From Coffea arabica (taxonomy: Eukaryota > Streptophyta > Magnoliopsida > Gentianales > Rubiaceae), in the NCBI RefSeq assembly GCF_036785885.1, contig NC_092320.1:15997557-16061556 (forward strand): DNA of 64,000 nt, given 5' to 3'. The notes beneath the pieces were generated by a model. The model saw nothing but the letters and a program-made list of their open reading frames with translations. It was not told the origin of the DNA and made no database searches. Both the position numbers and the translations under genes were made by a program. Shown here piece by piece: positions 52,601 through 63,705 of the stretch (positions are counted from its first letter, which is position 1; every line of letters begins with the position of its first letter).

Positions 52601-55600
52601 AAGTATAATTCCGATGGGACATTGGAACGGTACAAAGCTCGATTGGTGGCTTAAAGGGTTCACTCAAACCTACGGGATCGATTATCTTGAAACTTTTGCT
52701 CCAGTGACAAAATTAAACACTGTTAGGGTGCTTCTCTCAATAGCAGTAAACCTTGATTGGCCGCTCCAACAACTTGATGTCAAGAATGCATTTTTAAATG
52801 GTGATCTGGAGGAAGAGGTGTACATGGAGTCTCCCCCTGGATTTGAAGGGAAGTTTCAGTCTAGAGTTTGCAAGCTAAGAAAATCGTTATATGGTCTCAA
52901 ACAATCTCCTAGGGCCTGGTTTGAAAAATTTACTAGGTCGGTAAAGAATCAAGGCTATACCCAAGCTCAGAGTGATCACACCATGTTTGTTAAACACTCC
53001 AAGGACGGGAAGATAGCAGTACTCATTGTGTACGTGGATGATATCATCCTCACAGGAGATGACTTAATTGAGATGGAACGGCTGAAGAAAAGTCTTGCTT
53101 CTAGCTTTGAAATCAAAGATTTGGGAACACTACGATATTTCTTAGGGATGGAGGTAGCTCGGTCCAAGAAGGGCATTGTTGTGTCCCAACGCAAGTATGT
53201 TTTGGATCTTTTAAAGGAAACAGGGATGAGTGGATGTCGACCTGCAGACACTCCTATGGATCCGAATCACAAGTTAGCAGATATAAAAGATGGAACACCA
53301 GTTGATACTGCTCGATACCAAAAGTTAGTAGGCAAGCTAATTTACTTGGCTCACACTCGTCCTGATATAGCTTTTTCAGTGAGTGTTGTGAGCCAGTTTA
53401 TGCATTCTCCATATGAAGAGCACCTTGATGCAGTATATCGAATTCTGAGGTACTTAAAAAGTACTCCAGGAAAGGGATTGTTCTTTAAAAGAGGAGATCG
53501 AAAGACCATTGAAGCTTATACAGATGCTGATTGGGCAGGATCAGTCATTGATAGAAGATCAACCTCGGGATATTGTACCTTTGTATGGGGCAATTTGGTT
53601 ACTTGGAGAAGTAAGAAACAAAGTGTTGTAGCTCGTGGTAGTGCAGAGGCAGAGTACCGAGCTATGGCTCATGGTGTGTGTGAGATGTTATGGCTGAAGA
53701 GAGTTTTAGAGGAGCTGAAAAGACCTATTGAACTTCCAATGAGGCTCTATTGTGATAACCAGGCGGCAATTAGCATAGCTCATAATCCTGTGCAACATGA
53801 TAGAACCAAACATATTGAGATTGACCGCCACTTCATAAAAGAGAAACTTGAAGGAGGAATTATCTGCATGCCATTCGTTCCATCAGCTCAGCAAATAGCT
53901 GACATTCTCACCAAAGGACTCCTCAGACCAAATTTTGAACTTCTTACAAGCAAGTTGGACATGATAAATATATACGCACCAACTTGAGGGGGGGTGTCGA
54001 AGATATTATCTCCTATGATTATGGGAGATATTATCTTCCATAATTACCTCCCATAATTATGGGATTTTATTGCTTATGATCAATCAAGTTTGATTGCTTA
54101 TGATCAATCAAGTTTGAATAGATAGGATATGAGTTGATTATGTAATCCCTAAAATCATGGTTCTATTACCTTAAGTGGTGGCAGAACTATGATAGGGTTG
54201 TCCTATATATGCCTACCTTGTAAGCATATTTAGTGTGTGGGAAAATAAAGAAAAGGAGAGTTTTTTGTTCATTTTTTCCTTTTCTGTTAAAATTTACACT
54301 GATATTAGAGCAAGTCATTCCCAAAAAATGTGAATAATAAGCAGCATACAGGAGAGAAGATCCTATAGCACCTTGTAAATCAGAACAGGTTTGGTTAGAA
54401 CTACCAGTTCACCTAATTAGTACCAGCTGATTATAAAAACAAAACATATGTAATGTATATTTGATAATAATCCCATTAAAGACAGTAAAAAAATGAAACT
54501 ATTGAGGTACAGCTACATCCCCGCACATGGAGATTGGCTTTCAGAAGAGGTATTTAAACCCTCATTTGATTAGTGAATCAAGTTTTCCAAATAAGAATTT
54601 ATCGCATGTGAACTAAAGACAGTTTTATGCATTGGTGCTAAAAGTCATTCAGTTGTGCAACAAGAAGGCTAGATACCTATCAGATAATTTACTGGTGAAT
54701 GCATTGGTCAGCAGCCTGAGTGGAGGTGATAAGACAGAGACTAAGAATGCCAGTAGACCCCACACACCTCCCCTTCAACCTAATGAAATACATAATCTAG
54801 GATACAACATAATATGCAAATAACACAATACAGAAATATAACGAAGCATACCTGTCGATTGACAAGTACAACATCTCCATCTTGTAGATGGCGATAGACA
54901 ACTTTCCCCTCAAATTCATGCTCACTATTCTTCCCCAGCTGTGTTACCACTCCTCTAGAAGAAGGCAACTTTCTAGATATTGCTATACGCATTTTTTTGC
55001 TTGATGGAAGTTTTACAGTAGACACTTTATCAGTATAGGATAGAGCTCCAGGATGAATTTCTGGACCATTAACTATGGCACCTCTTAGTTTGCCAACATT
55101 CCAAGGAGTCACTCTCTGCAGCCACATTAAGCAAACCTCCTCAGCTATTGAAGAAAAGGAAATATAAAGAATCAAAGATCAGAAAATAACTAGCTATTTT
55201 CTTCTGTATTTATCATTTTTTGGCTCTCATAGGTAATTCAAACATATGACAATCAACAAGCCCTTGAACCAAAATCAAAGATATAAAAGAATCTAGTCAA
55301 CAAGAGATCGAACACTCTATGTTACTACAATTTTGGGAATTAATCCTAAACTACTAATTATGTTTGTCTAACTGTAATTGTGCACATATGAGTGGTGGGG
55401 AGGAGGGGGCTTTCTCCTCCTACGGACAGCAAAAAGCATCATTCAACTTAGATTTGCAGCATTTAACTTCTCCCGTAAAACTCCTTAGATAACTTACAAT
55501 ATCTTACCAAGTAATCATAAAAGCATCAGTCAAAATGAAAGAAACCAAGTGTTGTTTTCCAAAATAACCCCAACCCCACAAGTCAAAACAAGAAAAAAAG

Positions 55601-58600
55601 AACCCAATTTAGGGTGATCCAGGTGGCCATCAACAAGGAATAGCCATGTCAGATGCACAACATGTTATACAAGATCATTTGGAGTTCTAATAAGATATGC
55701 AAGACCATCTGGTGCTTCTAATAAGATAGAAACATATTAGAAGTTTCTGCTCAGAAAACCATTCATTACTCAGAGATCAATTGCCAGAATTATGCTTATT
55801 CTTCATTTAAATAATCTTATGGTGCTTGATCATTCAACACGGTATGTTAAGTCAGAAACTCACACCCAATGCATCTAAACACGGGAAGATAGTACTTTAT
55901 CCAAAGACACACAAGATATGATAATGGACAATACCTAGTTTCTCAGGACTGTATGTCCTCATTGCATGTGTTAAAGTTATCACAGAGAAGGTAATGATAT
56001 GGTCTTAATGCATCCACTTGTTCAAAAAGCAAAGAAGAAAGTCACTGTTATAGCATTGAAGATCTGCCATACCTCAGGATAAGTTAACCTCAAAGCAAAA
56101 TATGGAGGAACCCCAATTTCATTGACTGCCAGATAAGGATCTGGAGATATAACGGACCGGCAAGCAAAATTCACCCTCTTTCCCATCATTTTTTGTCGAA
56201 AAATACCCTCCTTTTTTTCCAACAACTGACAAATTCCTACAGGCCCAGCTTTTTGACTTTGACCTGCTATTAGTTATGGTAGGAAGGCGACAGTTAGCAG
56301 CATATGCAACAAAATCAAACTCTCAAAAAAAAAACAAAGAAAATAGGCACACCGATCTAGTTACCCAGAAGTACCAAAATCACATGATTAATTTGCATCA
56401 ACATACCAATCTTTACACACACCAAGCAAGAGTTACCAGACAAAAGCATCTGTAGACTTTTGAAATGCAGGAATCCATCTCTATGAATGTAAAGAACAGA
56501 ACTTGATGCAAAGAAAGACTCATGTGATCACCAATGATATTGGCTCAAGAAACAATTGGAAACGAAATCACATATATGGAGCAATTACCTTAAAAAGCTT
56601 CCAAGAGACTACATCCAAGTAAAATTCTTACATGTTAAAATTGAGGGTACCCTCAGAATGACTTGATGTAGTCAATATGAATAAAATTTGTTTCAGACAT
56701 TTTCCACAGCTAACTTAATTCAAGAATAGCTTTTCACCCTGTACAAAATATTTGCCTTCATTATGATCCCTATTTGATGTTTTGGCCAAAGTTAAGCTTC
56801 GAGATCCACTACAACAGACTAACAACAATAAATAAGGGGAAGTAAGCAACACCTCTTCACTTCTAAAGTAGTTGAAATTTCATTCCCTGTTTTTAGTCAT
56901 TGATGTCAGTATAAACTAAGTCAAAAATGATGGTGCCAAGCTGAAATTGCCACATTCTAATTCCCAAACTAGCAGGTGCTAATTGAACTCAAAAAGGGGG
57001 ACCAAGGCCAAGCTGCCAAGGCCACCACCTCCTTAAGAACCTGTATTTCGAAAATCAAGCTAGAAAACCTTATAGAAGGTGTCTACCAAAGCCTGCATTG
57101 ACAACACGTAGGGTATTGCTATTTTACTTTATTAACATATAGAATGAAGTGCAATTAATCTCATTACAGTCAATACTAACGGCAAAGCAATTCACTATAT
57201 TGGATTAGAGGGTCAAATGAAGCACCAGACCAACAAATCAATCCAATATGCATACTAGACAGAAAGCATGGATACTAGACAGAAAGCATGGATTACAGCC
57301 AATGATATCCCAATTTTGCACATTTGTGCCAATATTCTGTATCTAGAAAGAACACACAGCAGGAACTTTGCCATCCAAGTTCAATTAATAGTAGATGCAC
57401 ACATGCATTAAAAGAAACACATTAGCAGCCTGAAGTTGTTTTAGCTATAAAAAAAATAAAATAAAAAATAAACACACACACACAAACACACAGGCAAAGC
57501 TGAGCAACTGGAAGGCTCTAAGTCAAGCAACTGATGCTCCCAAGAAATGATAAATCTAAGTGGTCTTACGCCTGCATACATACACAGGTTCCTTCTGTTC
57601 TTTTTCTTCAAAATCAAGGCCCAAAAGAATAAGGAACCTTATAATGCACCTAACCATCACTCCTAAGTCTAACAAGGATTGGTACCTTCACCAACAGAGC
57701 ATGATATCACTATGCTCCCCATGTTTAGCAAGTATAGTTGATTCAGGATTTAGATTTCGTCAACTTAAATAAAGGAAGAGAACTAGTCCCATCTAAATGA
57801 CCAACTATGACTCCAAATACCAAATTCTTCAATTTAATCTCTCGAGTACAACATTAACAGAGAATTAACTGGAAAGAAGTGAAAATATTATGTCTTAACC
57901 AGCTTTTTTCCAGTCTGCGTCATGCATAGTAACCCGTTCTACTTTAGAAATGACAAATAACATAAATCTCCACTTCCCCAGAAATCAAAGCAGAGGCCAA
58001 AAGTTCATAAACCCACTATAATATGAATGACATTATCAAGAATGAAATATCACCTGTAGTTGTTTTGCTATCATATAAAACACTAATAGACTGCTGAAGA
58101 TCCATCCAACGATTGACAATCTTGTAGCGCTCAGCATTATTAATGTAAGCATTGCCTAGAGCTATATTCGATTGCAGCACCTTGCTTAACAAATTAGTAT
58201 GAGGATGCTCCATTACCTGAACGGAAAATTAAACTTCAAACTGTAGGAACTTTATTCATTTAACCTGTCACAGTAGTAATCAAGAAAACGCATTGTACTA
58301 CTTGAATAAACATGTAAATATACTTACTGCATCACCAGTTCTGGCCAGAGGACGAAATTTGATTGGTGGAACAAGAATGGAATCCAAAAAAAACATTGAA
58401 TAACCTGCGATTCCAGCAGCTGAGTTATGTTGCTCCCGCTGAAGGTCACAGATAAATGAGCAGAGGGGAGCCTCATTTTCCCACAGTCGTTTCACTACAT
58501 CCCTAACCTGTCAGATGGGAAAAGGCTGTTAGAAGTGAGAGTCCAGCTGTAAGATGGGTACAAAGCTATATGGATAAAAGGAATTGTTCCTAAATATATT

Positions 58601-61600
58601 CAACATTATCGCTGCTAGATCAATAAAAGCAATGTACTCTAGATAGATTAAGGCATTAAGAATGATAACATTGAATATTAAATACAAGCTGCAGAGTGTG
58701 GAAGGAAGAATTCATGAAGCATTCAGATTCAGTGTTCTTCTGCCTCTGGAGGAAGATCCAGAGATTATGCCGGGCTTTATGCTGCTCATGGCAGGAGGAA
58801 CTGAATTAGTTAGTCAAGCATAACTCTTCAAGCTCCTTTGCTTGTAGAGTAAGAAGGCTGGATCTGGCAACAACTGTGTATGAAATTTGGAGCACGAATA
58901 ACACAACATTCAATTCAGTTGCTTATTCGTTCCAAAAAATTGTGCTAACTCGTAGCTGGTTGAAAAGTGATCAGGAGAGCAGAAGAAACCTCGGATTTAG
59001 CAACAAAGCTGGCTTTTCCCACAAGTTTTTTACTTAGGCTCTGTCAATCTGTTTCTTGTCAGGGTAGTTTGCAAATAGACAGCTAATTTAGCTTTTATTT
59101 TTGTCTGTTGCATACAGGGTCTAAAAAGACAGTTGTTAAGTATCATGGTTTATCAATAAAATATACAATTTTGCCTTGAACAAAAAAATAAAATAATGAA
59201 GATGGTAAGGATTAACAGTGGAAGATGTCAAAGATATAAAGATACATGCTAGCAAGTTCTTACAAATCTTAAACCCCCAACTCACCAATGTTCAAAGAAA
59301 TCATACCTCAGATGGTAAAAGATGCTCTGAAAAGGCTTCCTTCTGCTTCTTCAACTCCTCACCCACTCTTCCAGGTTGATTTGGAGATTTTTTTGCCACA
59401 GGAGTATCTATTCCATCAGAGACAGTATATGACGCAGTTTTGCCTGTTTGGGAATCATCCTCCCACAAAGAGTCATTAGCATTTACAACCTCAGAAGAAG
59501 ATCTTTCCTCAGATCCACCAGAGCGAAACCCATCTAATCTGTGGCCCCGAATTATGTTCGCACGAGTTTCAGCATTCGAAACAACCTAACAAATCAATAC
59601 CAAGAAAATTCAATCGCAAATACTACCGAAGTTGCAATAGTTTGAGTTACTAAACCATAAGAATCACAATTGAACAAAACACACACTGCCCCTCCCCCCC
59701 GGCCCAAAAAAAAATCCATGGGAGCAGGCCCAACCACCACCTAAAAAGGAAAAAGGGAGATATGAACATTTGCATCAAATGATCAGAAAAGGAGAAACTA
59801 TAACCAAATTATAGTTTGGCAATATATTATACAGGCATAAATTGCTGTCTTATTTACACTAAAGGAGACCAGTAAAAACATGTTTTAATGACTTTTATCA
59901 CCCTAAACTTTAAACTGCCTTCCCAAACTGCAGTTCTGCAGTACCATGGTAATCCATAAGAAAGTAGCTTGAAGCATTATCTGCAGAAAATAAGTAAAAC
60001 TAAATATGCAGAAGCATTTTCTAATTGGATATATAAGTTAACTTAATCATTCCTATTTTTCTAAAACTAAGTCATCAGGTCGAATAAACACTACAAATGT
60101 CTGAAGACTAGATTCTCTTAGTTCCCAACTCTAATCTTTTTCAGCAAAACACGGAGATATAACCGTGTCAAACATCTCATTTCAAATTTCCTGAAAAGGT
60201 ACTTTACGTCCCAGATCATGAGATTTGAAAAAGGCTAATAATCCAAGGCTTCAAAGGTTACTACATCTTACAAGAGCAACATACTTAATCTGCACATGAA
60301 ATTATCTTCCAAAATCAAACAGCAATCCATGGCATTTTTCTATCCTCCTCCTCATTCATGTAAATTAAGAAGCCTGTAACTGTATATTTCCCAGCCACAA
60401 CTTTTTAGGGAGAAATTATGTAAGATTTCTAAAGCCAAAGGGGCCAACAACTGTTCATACAAAATAATCGATTTGTCTGGTCCTCGGACTTCACCAAATG
60501 CCATATTTCTTAACCCAAGACCAAATAGTCAATATGCAGTGGCAGCCACCATATATCATGGTTAACGACAAATAGTCTACGAATAAGCATTAGAGTTGGT
60601 AAAATGATTGGTCATTGAGGAACATATCTACCCTTTATGAAGCATAAATGGATGTAGTTGCGCATACCATGTGAAACCATCCGAAGGTTGGTTTCTTGAT
60701 CTTTGGATTTTTAGCCTCACATTTACCACACTTGGAAAGTTTTGGCTTCAGAAACATATTTAGAACAGACATAGCTTCAGTAAACTGAAAAGAATCCCAA
60801 GAAGGCTGTTTCATATGCTCTTCTGCACCATGATAGACATTACCACAAGATACGTGGCTCCCTTCACTATCCTCTGAGTTAACCAAGTCAGCTGAAGAGG
60901 CTGCATCCAACCTTTTTGCACCTATGACATCACCCTTTGCAATTCGTTCCAATTGAAGTACACATTTATCCACCTAATAGATAAGATGCACATATAATGA
61001 GCAAAAATCATCAGTAAGGTTGCAAATTAACAAAACCTAAATGAAGTAAACCATGAAGGATAAAGTGAACAAAAAAGGTTATTGAATATTTACACCTGCA
61101 GGTCACCAATATGTTAACCACACCAATTGACATACCTCTTCTGTACTTGATCGAAAATGAAAGCAATAGAAGCAGGTTCTTTGCAGTAGGTTGTACAGCA
61201 TATTAAAAAGTAATGGATTGTAGGCTGGTGAAACAAGCTCAATATGACCACAATGACCAGTGCAGTGGAATGACCGCTGACCGCAAGATTTGCATCTGCA
61301 AAGTTATTCAAGACCTCAATATTTTCATAAGAGTGTTGCTACAAAACAAAAACTAGCCAAATTCTCCAATTGTAAGTATATACCAACCCAATCACTCTAT
61401 GACAAGCTCTGAAACCAGCATGCATACATATATAACAAAAAATAAACAGCCACAGATAAAAGCATCCACTTGTTGAGGTTTGCTTTTAATATTCCTCTCT
61501 TGTTAATGCAATTCATATACCCCTTGAATTACCGAACTTTATAACGGTTATTTTAGAAACAAGTGAATAATCTCCACTTTTTCACCCAAGCATTAGGAAT

Positions 61601-63346
61601 CACATTCTCTTCAAACATTGTGTGCACAATCAAATCCCTTGGCACCAAGAAATAGGATAATTCATATTAATCCAGAAATAACAAGTTGAAGGAATCACAG
61701 AAGTTTTGTCCATATCAAGATTAAAACCTGTAAACAATTGACACGACAAAAAGTTCATTTCTTTCTATAACACATGCAATAAAGACATGAATCACTATCC
61801 ACTACCATTTTCAGTTTAAGTCAGAGAAAAATGAATGTTTTGGTCAAGTTAAGCTTAATCCATCAGAAACAGTGGAGATATCGTCGCTCAATTTTCCTGA
61901 TTCATAAATAGGCAAGCAACTTTCTTAAGAAGGGGTTTATCCCACTAGCTTACAAGCACAACAAAAAATGGAATCCATTACACGAACAACCAAAGAGAAC
62001 TCCATATGTTTTCGTACACAAAAGGATGGAGTATGAACTCTTAAAGTCACCCAACAAGGGCTCCTTAATCTCCATTAAAAAAAAACCACCAAAATAGCTC
62101 TTTAACGTTGCAACTCCTTCAAATTCATCCATATCAAATGGATATAGTAGAACATGGAGAAATAAAGTGCAGCTGCAAATGTCTATAGAAGATATTGACA
62201 AGAAATTCTTTGGGCAAAAGTGACTGCAGTACCAAGTGTTGGTAAATTAGAATTCCATAGTCGAATTAAGCAAAGGCAGAATAGCACCAAGTACATACTT
62301 CATGTAAGTAAAAACATCATCATAAAATTACGGTAAAGCAACAAATCCAGAAACAATGTGCCACTACGAAATAGCACTAGGTCCACATTTAAGACCCCTT
62401 TTATCCCGTTCATTTCTATCTCAATAAACAAACTATTAAGCAAGATAATGATTAGCAAGTCTTACATTGGCCCATCTACTTTTTTGAATCATAACCAACT
62501 AAATCGCAACCAATAAAACATTCTTCTATATACTAAATTTCACAGAAAAGGATACAAAAGAGTGTTGCTCTGAGCTCGAACTAGCTAGAAACAAAAAAGG
62601 AAAGGTTCTTTGGATACTTACGGAGACTGTTCATCAAAAGGACCCATGGCTGGATCATATAGCCCACCCGGCATTGGCCTTCCCACGGTATCAAGCAAGA
62701 CAGGATTTTTAATCTTTACAACACTATGCTTCCTGACCTCCTCAGAAGTCATAAAACTAAATAGAACCTTCTCCACTGCCTCCGATGCACCACCCTATTA
62801 CAATGAAAACCCAGCACAATAGATGCTTTAAGTTTGTGTTCCAACTTTAGACTTCATTACTTCAACCAAAAATGAGTTTTTTTTTCCTTTACTGTGTTAC
62901 AATACCCGAATATGACTGCAAAGGACTACATTTTAAGATACTTCCGGAAGATAATTTGCAGAAAACCACCCAGAACCCAAAAGTTAGTTTCCCCAGAGAA
63001 AAAAAGATCACAAACTTCAAGTTGAAATCCAATAAAAACCTCAAGAATTATAGACCCCAAACGCCAAAACACCTTTTTTAGGCCAAAAAACCAACGACCA
63101 TGAATATTATATAAAAAAAGGGAAAAACATCATTCGTGAACACTGCCCCGAGAACCCAATATAATCATATCTAAGAAAATGGTTCAAATTTACTTAAAAC
63201 TTCACGAAAATTTGAAAAAAAAAAAAAAGAGTTTTTACTTTCCTATTCAAGAAAAGCAGCTAGCCAGAAGCTTAAAATTTTAAGAAATATTCCTGAGACA
63301 TGGTAATTAAGGAGATAAAATTAGCTACCTCAGTAGTCTGAGCCAT
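37362..63346 (-). CDS. NRPA1: NRPA1, largest subunit of DNA-directed RNA polymerase I
   Basis: Twenty-one exons, all in frame, 1679 aa (Arabidopsis about 1670): 63346-63329, 62794-62622, 61295-61136, 60973-60668, 59585-59307, 58507-58328, 58216-58054, 56263-56073, 55115-54852, 48544-48456, 48363-48216, 48095-47877, 47684-47367, 47262-47124, 46155-45950, 44550-44348, 41311-41113, 41004-40766, 40208-40068, 39293-38522, 37994-37362. It makes 35S pre-rRNA in the nucleolus. Seen: clamp zinc site C65/C68/C75/H78; second CxxC at 199/202; Mg-binding NADFDGD at 611-617; bridge-helix [17 protein letters not shown] from about 1019; trigger loop [17 protein letters not shown] around 1165; a long acidic stretch (1311-1411) then a Lys-rich one (1413-1438), as in Pol I subunits; and the C-terminal [16 protein letters not shown] block. 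Exon 1 codes only six residues. Intron 9 (48545-54851) holds a copia element; intron 16 and intron 5 also hold element remnants. Splice sites look intact, so the gene should be functional. Confidence 0.97.
43613..43640. repeat. (GA)n microsatellite in NRPA1 intron 16
   Basis: GCGCGCGA followed by about 13 GA units. It lies in a 250-bp purine-rich tract (about 43440-43660). The Ser/Leu-rich open frame on the minus strand here is a product of the repeat. Confidence 0.8.
43740..43834. mobile_element. end of a Mutator-type MITE (same family as 14267-15086)
   Basis: The sequence GGGGAGGTATGTGTAATTT...GGGGAGCT.TGTGAAATTGTTAGAAACCTCAGGGG...TGAAATTATCCC matches the right terminal repeat of the element at 14267-15086 over about 90 bp. 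The matching left terminus is not visible within 1.5 kb upstream, so it is a truncated copy or its other end has decayed. It lies in NRPA1 intron 16. Confidence 0.65.
49092..49096 (+). repeat. copia target-site duplication, left copy (CTGAT)
   Basis: CTGAT directly precedes the TGT of the 5' LTR and is repeated directly after the 3' LTR at 54299-54303. A 5-bp duplication is standard for copia integration. Confidence 0.9.
49097..49376 (+). repeat. copia 5' LTR (280 bp)
   Basis: Begins TGTCGAAGATATTATC and ends AAAATTTACA (TG...CA ends). The first 80 bp are rich in nested inverted repeats (ATCTCC...GGGAGAT and CTCCCATAATTATGGGA). A TATATA motif near 49290 may be the promoter TATA box. It lacks the 24-bp duplication present in the 3' copy. 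Confidence 0.95.
49377..49388 (+). other. copia primer-binding site
   Basis: TGGTATCAGAGC follows the 5' LTR directly. This is the classic plant copia primer-binding site, complementary to the 3' end of initiator tRNA-Met. Confidence 0.9.
49413..50585 (+). CDS. copia gag
   Basis: Open frame of about 390 residues, starting at the first ATG after the primer-binding site. It has a gag N-terminal domain ([19 protein letters not shown]), a UBN2-type capsid region ([18 protein letters not shown]) and a CX2CX4HX4C zinc knuckle ([15 protein letters not shown]). The frame is also open upstream into the LTR. From about 50400 to the stop at 50583 the translation is out of frame with the expected product, because a single-base loss has moved the protease to another frame. 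Confidence 0.85.
   Translation: MNYRAAMTGSTAHTREDSSSSSVVIQTTDYSASNSSSLQITVHKLNGSNYLEWAQSVKVAIDGRGKLGHLTGEIQQPAAEDPNLKRWHSENSLVIAWLINSMEPAIGKPHLFLPTAKDVWDAVRDMYSDIENSSQIFNLKTKLWKSRQEDRDVTTYYNQMVTLWQELDLCYEDEWDCRADSVRYKKREENDRVYVFLAGLNQELDEVRGRILGRKPLPSIREVFSEVRREESRRKVMLKSSPKSKAEDEVETSALVSKGTDLDGDKRRKPWCEHCKKSWHTKDTCWKLHGKPSNFKKKNGGDSKVLQTVNEDSQKQQTDFETPAFTKEQLTNCTNSLSLHNFQSLSQKASLLSVLLLKMVNLLLLLFHVKHQMHLVHGLYGLLILGPLTI
50405..53987 (+). pseudogene. copia pol (protease, integrase, RT, RNase H), frameshifted
   Basis: After the frameshift near 50400, the pol frame is open to 52654. The protease active site DSG is at 50561-50569, followed by GAG-pre-integrase (LGHPSF...CEICELAKH, zinc-binding H/C residues), the integrase core ([23 protein letters not shown], the D-D-E triad) and the start of reverse transcriptase. 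An extra base near 52652 shifts the frame again. The last part, 52655-53987, holds the RT core ([14 protein letters not shown] motif, [11 protein letters not shown]) and RNase H ([23 protein letters not shown]), ending at 53987. Domain order PR-INT-RT-RH is diagnostic for copia. All catalytic motifs are present; only the frame is broken. Confidence 0.92.
53985..53994 (+). other. copia polypurine tract
   Basis: GAGGGGGGGG lies directly upstream of the 3' LTR, just after the pol stop. It is the usual plus-strand primer site. Confidence 0.85.
53995..54298 (+). repeat. copia 3' LTR (304 bp)
   Basis: Identical to the 5' LTR by eye except for one extra tandem copy of a 24-bp unit (ATTGCTTATGATCAATCAAG plus four bases) at about 54069-54116. 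It is followed by the right copy of the target duplication. Confidence 0.95.
54299..54303 (+). repeat. copia target-site duplication, right copy (CTGAT)
   Basis: CTGAT directly after the CA end of the 3' LTR, a perfect match to 49092-49096. Confidence 0.9.
58690..59197 (+). mobile_element. truncated LINE 3' end in NRPA1 intron 5
   Basis: Plus-strand translation has a decayed segment typical of the end of plant LINE polyproteins ([17 protein letters not shown] near 58853, comparable to the LATVYxIWxERN motif). A 3' UTR-like region with ATCAATAAAATATACAATTTTGCC follows near 59150 and an A-rich tail at 59181-59197. Several stops are present. No target duplication could be assigned. Confidence 0.45.
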
Positions 63347-63705
63347 CCTTAATCTCCTCCAACCTCGAACAGATTCAAATTACAGGAACAAACGAATGAA
63401 TTAATAGAAGGGATATATGGACACGGGAATTTGGGCAGAAAAGCTCAGGAGTTTCAGCAAACAGCAACCGCAACAGCAGCAGCAGGACTATTTATATTTA
63501 TATTTATATATACGTGAGAAAAGAAGGAAAGCAGCAAAAGGGTTTAAGGCTCCAGCAGTTGGCTTTAGGCGTGAATGCAGCACTCTTAAACCCTTGACAA
63601 TGGGAGAGGTAATGCCATCACAGCAACAGGGTGCTGATGTGCGAATTTGGAAACAAGGGGCGAGACACCTTAGAATTTGAGAAATAACCCTGACACTTTA
63701 TGTTG
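63347..63705 (-). promoter_or_regulatory. NRPA1 5' UTR and promoter region
   Basis: Contains a CAG/CAA-rich stretch at about 63462-63484, a TATATA-rich stretch near 63490-63513 and a telo-box-like AAACCCT at 63588-63594. Telo-boxes are common upstream of plant ribosome-biogenesis genes; its role here is inferred. The open frame on the plus strand (63417-63680) is Gln-rich from the repeat and is not supported as a gene. Confidence 0.35.

Larger units (their letters stand above)
49097..54298 (+). mobile_element. Ty1/copia LTR retrotransposon in NRPA1 intron 9
   Basis: A complete 5202-bp element: 5' LTR, primer-binding site, gag, protease, integrase, reverse transcriptase and RNase H in copia order, polypurine tract, 3' LTR, and 5-bp target duplication CTGAT on both sides. 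It reads on the plus strand, antisense to the host gene. The LTRs carry no substitution relative to each other; only a 24-bp tandem duplication separates them. That implies very recent insertion. The internal reading frame is broken by two frameshifts, near 50400 and 52652, so this copy probably cannot supply its own full polyprotein, though sequencing error is possible. The copia lineage cannot be set reliably from motifs alone. Confidence 0.97.

Noticed and set aside
63417..63680. Gln-rich 87-residue open frame upstream of NRPA1
   Set aside because: Its Gln run is a CAG repeat in the NRPA1 leader region on the opposite strand; no domain.
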